A DNA stretch of 7,069 bases from an uncultured Eubacteriales bacterium (GTDB lineage: Bacteria > Bacillota > Clostridia > Oscillospirales > Acutalibacteraceae): NCBI GenBank assembly GCA_900321905.1, contig ONXZ01000153.1, forward strand, positions 1 to 7,069, read 5' to 3'. Of the stretch, positions 4,444 through 7,069 are shown piece after piece (the stretch's first letter is position 1; every line of letters starts with the position of its first letter). The notes below the pieces were generated by a model. That model saw only the letters and a program-made list of their open reading frames with translations. It searched no databases and was not told the DNA's origin. The translations under genes and the position numbers were made by a program.

Positions 4444-6530
4444 ACGACTCAGTTGTTCCGTGTGCCGGCGAGCACCAATTCAACACCGGAGAAGTAGTTA
4501 TTGTTTATGACTCTGACAATGGCGAAAAACAAACGTATAAAAAATCCGTATGCGCAAATTGCGGTTTCGTCGAGCTTGATTTTATCACCCCAAGCGGTCA
4601 ATCCGGCGATGATTCGTGCTATTATATTGATACCGATAAAAGTGAAGTTCATTTTATCGGTTCGGGAAACATTATAGGTTCTTATTATCCGCAAATGGCA
4701 TCGGAATTATACTACATTGAGTTGTCGGATTATAACGATAATATTGAAAAAGCAGTTGTTGAAAACGGTATAACGTCAATAGGCACAGGTACTTTTAAAA
4801 ATCTTACCAATCTTACTGAAGTTGATATTGCCCCCTCCGTTACTACAATCGGTTATTATGCGTTTGACGGCTGCACAGCATTGACAAACTTTACAGTACC
4901 TGATACCGTAAAGACGCTCGGTTACGCTCCGTTCAGAGGATGCACAGCATTAAAAAATATCACAATAGGTAATGGCGTAACAGATGTCTATAACGGATTG
5001 TTTAACGGTTGTGATAATGTTGAAACGATTACAATAGGAACAGGCGTTAAAAGCATTTCTGCTTATACGTTTCAGGATTTAACCAATCTGACAAGCGTAA
5101 CATTGAATAAAAACATTGTAAGCATAGATAAAGATGCTTTTAAGGGATGCACTTCTCTTGACGCAATTAATTATTCCGGTACAACTACACAGTGGTACAA
5201 TTATAATTACAGTTTCGATTTTGAAAACGACGCTGACGGAGCGGTTTCTGTTAAGTGCTCAGACGGCATATTTATGTCAACAAAAAACGGCGATTATGTT
5301 ATTGTTGACGGTGTTAAATATACACCGGACAGAAAAACTCTTGTTGAGTATCCGTCAAATATAAACAAGACCTCATTCAGCGTTCCGAATACAGTTGAAA
5401 AAATAGGCGATAATTCATTCACAAACGACAATCTTAAAAGCGTTGCCGTATCTAAAAAAGTAAAAGTAATCGGCAAGGCGGCGTTTAATGAGTGTCCTAA
5501 TCTGTCAACTGTTAAGTTTGCCGAAAACTCAGAACTGACAACCATCAAAGAAAGTGCTTTTAAGGACACGAGCATTGAAACGATTGAATTGCCGGAGAAA
5601 CTCAATACCGTTGAGGCAATGGCTTTCAGTGCGCCCAAACTCAGTAGTATTAACGCAACCAAACCGGCTAATCTGATTATAAATCCCGATGTTTGCAAAG
5701 GCATAGACAGCCCGACCTGGCTGACGACAGAAAATACGATGACGCAAAAAAATGCAATCAAGGTCAAATGTCCCAGCGTCGTAACAAATGTGCCGCACCA
5801 AATGTATACGGGAAAAGCAATAATGCCTAAAGGAATTGTTCTTAAAGATTCCAAAAGCGGCAAAGTGCTCAAGCAAGGTACAGATTACGTGATTTCGCTT
5901 CCGAAAAACAAAATTTATAAAAATGTCGGAACAGCAAAGTTAGTTATCAGCGGAAAGGGCAGCTACGAAAAGAAAATCAATAGTTCAACAGTAGACTACA
6001 GAATTTTCAAAGCCAGTGTTGTTTTGAGCAGCAAGGCATATACGTATGACGGCAAGCCTAAAGCGCCTGCAATAAAAGTAACGATAAACGATGGCAGGGG
6101 ATATAAGTCACTTTCGGTTAAAAAGTATAAAACATCCTATACCAACGGTCGCAAAAACGTCGGTACATACAATGCAAAAGTTACGTTCTGCAACGGTTAC
6201 TACGGCAGTCACATCACACAGTATAAGATTTATCCCGGCGCGCCGAAAATTGCAAAGCTGACGCCCGGTAAAAAATCGTTTATGGCAAGTTGGCAGCGGC
6301 AAAAGTCACAGGTCAGCGGATATCAGGTGCAGTATTGTGTCAACAAAAACTTCAGAGGCGCCAAAACAAAAACCGTAAAGGGCAACGGCAAAAAATCATC
6401 GTACAGAAAGATTACAAAAGTCGCGGGCAATAAAAAATATTATGTCAGAGTCCGTACATTTAAAACTGTAGGCAAGGCAAAATACTATTCATCCTGGAGC
6501 AAAGTCAAGGCAGTAAAAACAAAAAAATAA
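4440..6530 (+). CDS. BspA-like LRR / Ig-like / FN3 surface protein, C-terminal part (frameshifted from the gene above)
   Basis: The open frame from GTG 4440 gives 696 residues, but this GTG lacks an RBS and a signal peptide and sits inside a conserved module, so it is unlikely to be a true start. Coding extends up to about 4341 in this frame. From the N-terminus there is a Cys module (CSEC just upstream of the GTG, CANC at 38-41). An LRR block of about six repeats (107-242) ends in INYSGTTTQW and KCSDG, which I associate with BspA-like proteins. A second block of about four repeats spans 317-401. Two Ig-like modules follow, opening YTGK (about 455) and YDGK (about 538), each with NVGT later. 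A C-terminal FN3-like domain (about 599-696) has SGYQVQY and YYVRVRT. The C-terminal third is Lys-rich. There is no LPXTG motif, dockerin or SLH domain, so attachment to the wall is unexplained. A terminator follows. Confidence 0.85.
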   Translation: MNDSVVPCAGEHQFNTGEVVIVYDSDNGEKQTYKKSVCANCGFVELDFITPSGQSGDDSCYYIDTDKSEVHFIGSGNIIGSYYPQMASELYYIELSDYNDNIEKAVVENGITSIGTGTFKNLTNLTEVDIAPSVTTIGYYAFDGCTALTNFTVPDTVKTLGYAPFRGCTALKNITIGNGVTDVYNGLFNGCDNVETITIGTGVKSISAYTFQDLTNLTSVTLNKNIVSIDKDAFKGCTSLDAINYSGTTTQWYNYNYSFDFENDADGAVSVKCSDGIFMSTKNGDYVIVDGVKYTPDRKTLVEYPSNINKTSFSVPNTVEKIGDNSFTNDNLKSVAVSKKVKVIGKAAFNECPNLSTVKFAENSELTTIKESAFKDTSIETIELPEKLNTVEAMAFSAPKLSSINATKPANLIINPDVCKGIDSPTWLTTENTMTQKNAIKVKCPSVVTNVPHQMYTGKAIMPKGIVLKDSKSGKVLKQGTDYVISLPKNKIYKNVGTAKLVISGKGSYEKKINSSTVDYRIFKASVVLSSKAYTYDGKPKAPAIKVTINDGRGYKSLSVKKYKTSYTNGRKNVGTYNAKVTFCNGYYGSHITQYKIYPGAPKIAKLTPGKKSFMASWQRQKSQVSGYQVQYCVNKNFRGAKTKTVKGNGKKSSYRKITKVAGNKKYYVRVRTFKTVGKAKYYSSWSKVKAVKTKK

Positions 6531-6538
6531 CAGCAAAG

Positions 6539-6570
6539 AATCAGGAGGGCGCACAGTCCTCCTGATTTTT
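6539..6570 (+). terminator. Terminator of the sigma-surface operon
   Basis: AATCAGGAGG (6539-6548) pairs perfectly with CCTCCTGATT (6558-6567) around a 9-base loop, and a T-run ends at 6570. It lies 9 bases after the stop of the surface-protein gene. Confidence 0.92.
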
Positions 6571-6654
6571 GAAATAGTCGCTCGGTTTTGAATAATACGG
6601 CTCTGAAAACATATACAAATGCACGATAAAGTATAAAAAACAGAGAGCAAATTA

Positions 6655-6686
6655 AAAAACTCCATTGCAAGCGCAACGGAGTTTTT
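6655..6686. terminator. Second, symmetric terminator-like hairpin
   Basis: AAAAACTCC (6655-6663) pairs with GGAGTTTTT (6678-6686). The stem continues past one A-C mismatch as TTGC/GCAA (6665-6668, 6673-6676) around loop AAGC. A-run and T-run on opposite sides make it usable from both strands. It would insulate the operon from the integrase region. No gene is seen between the two terminators. Confidence 0.75.
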
Positions 6687-6882
6687 CACTTATTGGTTCC
6701 ATATATGAAGTATATAGACGCAATTATCCCATCCATATACATACTTTGATAACATTATAACACAGTGTTTTTCGTTTTTCAATAGTTTTTAGCAAGAAAA
6801 TTTAACAATTTGTTAACAAAATTTATCGACTAAAGCCTATTATATCAACTTAGCAATGTTCATTTTATTATCATTTGAAAGG
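6687..6882. other. AT-rich intergenic region upstream of the integrase
   Basis: No credible ORF is seen on either strand. It contains two CCATATA words (near 6703 and 6734) and, closer to the integrase, a cluster of TTAACAA half-sites given separately. TATTAT at 6838-6843 with TTAACA at 6813-6818 (spacer 19) is a possible but weak promoter for the integrase. Confidence 0.4.
6802..6819. promoter_or_regulatory. Overlapping palindromes TTAACAA / TTGTTAA, possible operator
   Basis: TTAACAA (6802-6808), one base, then TTGTTAA (6810-6816) is a perfect 7-bp inverted repeat. TTGTTAACAA (6810-6819) is a second perfect palindrome sharing a half-site, so three half-sites alternate in orientation within 18 bp. 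The cluster lies about 75-90 bases before the integrase start and overlaps the only -35 candidate. A repressor or recombinase-accessory site is plausible, but AT-rich DNA makes such words easier to get by chance. Confidence 0.45.
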
Positions 6883-6891
6883 ATGAGAAAT

Positions 6892-7069
6892 TTGAAAACA
6901 GAAGAAATTATTAAAAAGGACCTCGAAATCAGCACATTTAACGCCGGCAACCCACTTGTTACTACCAAAATAGAAGACGTGTACAGCCTGTGGATTTATG
7001 GGGTTAAACTCAACTCAAAGCCGAACACGATTGTTAAATATGAAGGAATATTCAGGAATCATATATCGG
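6892..7069 (+). CDS. Tyrosine recombinase / phage-type integrase, N-terminal part (truncated by window edge)
   Basis: The frame opens at TTG 6892 and runs off the window after 59 codons. The start rests on AAAGGA (about 6877-6882) 9 bases upstream. An in-frame ATG at 6883 would add MRN but sits directly on the RBS, so TTG is preferred. The visible part has the pattern of the SAM-like, core-binding N-terminal domain of tyrosine recombinases: a hydrophobic helix with Trp (VYSLWIYGVKL) followed by KPNTIVKYEGIFRNHI, matching the familiar W...K..T...Y.....HI signature. The catalytic domain (R...HxxR...Y) would lie to the right and cannot be checked. It could serve a mobile element or be a resident Xer-like or invertase-type enzyme; the family call is firm, the role is not. 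Confidence 0.75.
   Translation, partial: MKTEEIIKKDLEISTFNAGNPLVTTKIEDVYSLWIYGVKLNSKPNTIVKYEGIFRNHIS

Noticed and set aside
5294..5872. Minus-strand ORF of 192 codons inside the surface-protein gene
   Set aside because: It lies wholly antisense to a well-supported LRR/Ig coding region; the Leu/Ser/Val-rich product is a reverse shadow of Lys/Asn/Asp-rich sense codons.
6485..6689. Two overlapping minus-strand ORFs (63 and 66 codons) over the operon terminators
   Set aside because: Both run across two hairpin terminators into the surface gene, lack RBSs, and are Phe/Leu/Cys-rich shadows of A-rich sense DNA.
1..7069. CRISPR array, IS element or retron-like structure
   Set aside because: I saw no regularly spaced repeat-spacer pattern, no transposase and no reverse transcriptase; the repeated stretches found are the tRNA tail, the ACTTATG triplet, the TTAACAA half-sites and protein-level LRR repeats.

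Overview
The window looks like a chromosomal segment of a low-to-moderate-GC Gram-positive gut bacterium, most likely a Clostridia member near Ruminococcus/Oscillospiraceae. The reasons are strong AGGAGG-type ribosome binding sites, TTG starts, AT-rich intergenic DNA with hairpin-plus-T-run terminators, an encoded tRNA CCA end, and a very large surface protein built from BspA/TpLRR leucine-rich repeats, Ig-like modules and FN3, an architecture typical of these anaerobes. The lineage call is inference from style, not from a marker gene.

Layout: (1) 1-618, the 3' part of a Dcr2-like metallophosphoesterase with a hydrophobic C-terminal tail, followed by a hairpin terminator. (2) 685-985, a complete tRNA-Lys(UUU) with a near-consensus extended -10 promoter and two terminators. 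Between the terminators lies a 96-bp unit that ends in an exact 17-bp copy of the tRNA 3' end and contains an inverted copy of its T-arm. (3) 986-1653, mostly non-coding: three helically phased ACTTATG repeats, a 34-residue very basic small ORF with a good RBS, a possible coding remnant and a candidate promoter. (4) 1654-6530, a tight + strand operon: ECF-type sigma factor, single-pass membrane anti-sigma candidate, then a giant secreted LRR protein. That last gene is split in two by a -1 frameshift near 4326-4347; restoring one base in the A-run at 4342-4345 would give about 1189 residues. Two terminators follow. (5) 6687-7069, an AT-rich promoter region with overlapping TTAACAA/TTGTTAA palindromes, then the start of a tyrosine recombinase (integrase) running off the window.

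How the genes may work together: the sigma factor probably directs RNA polymerase to its own operon and perhaps other surface genes. The membrane protein would hold it inactive until an envelope signal is sensed, and the LRR/Ig/FN3 protein is the exported output, a probable adhesin or surface-binding protein. The duplicated tRNA 3' end on the left and the integrase on the right raise the possibility that the sigma-surface operon is cargo of a tRNA-Lys-associated island. This cannot be settled without the sequence to the right of the window.
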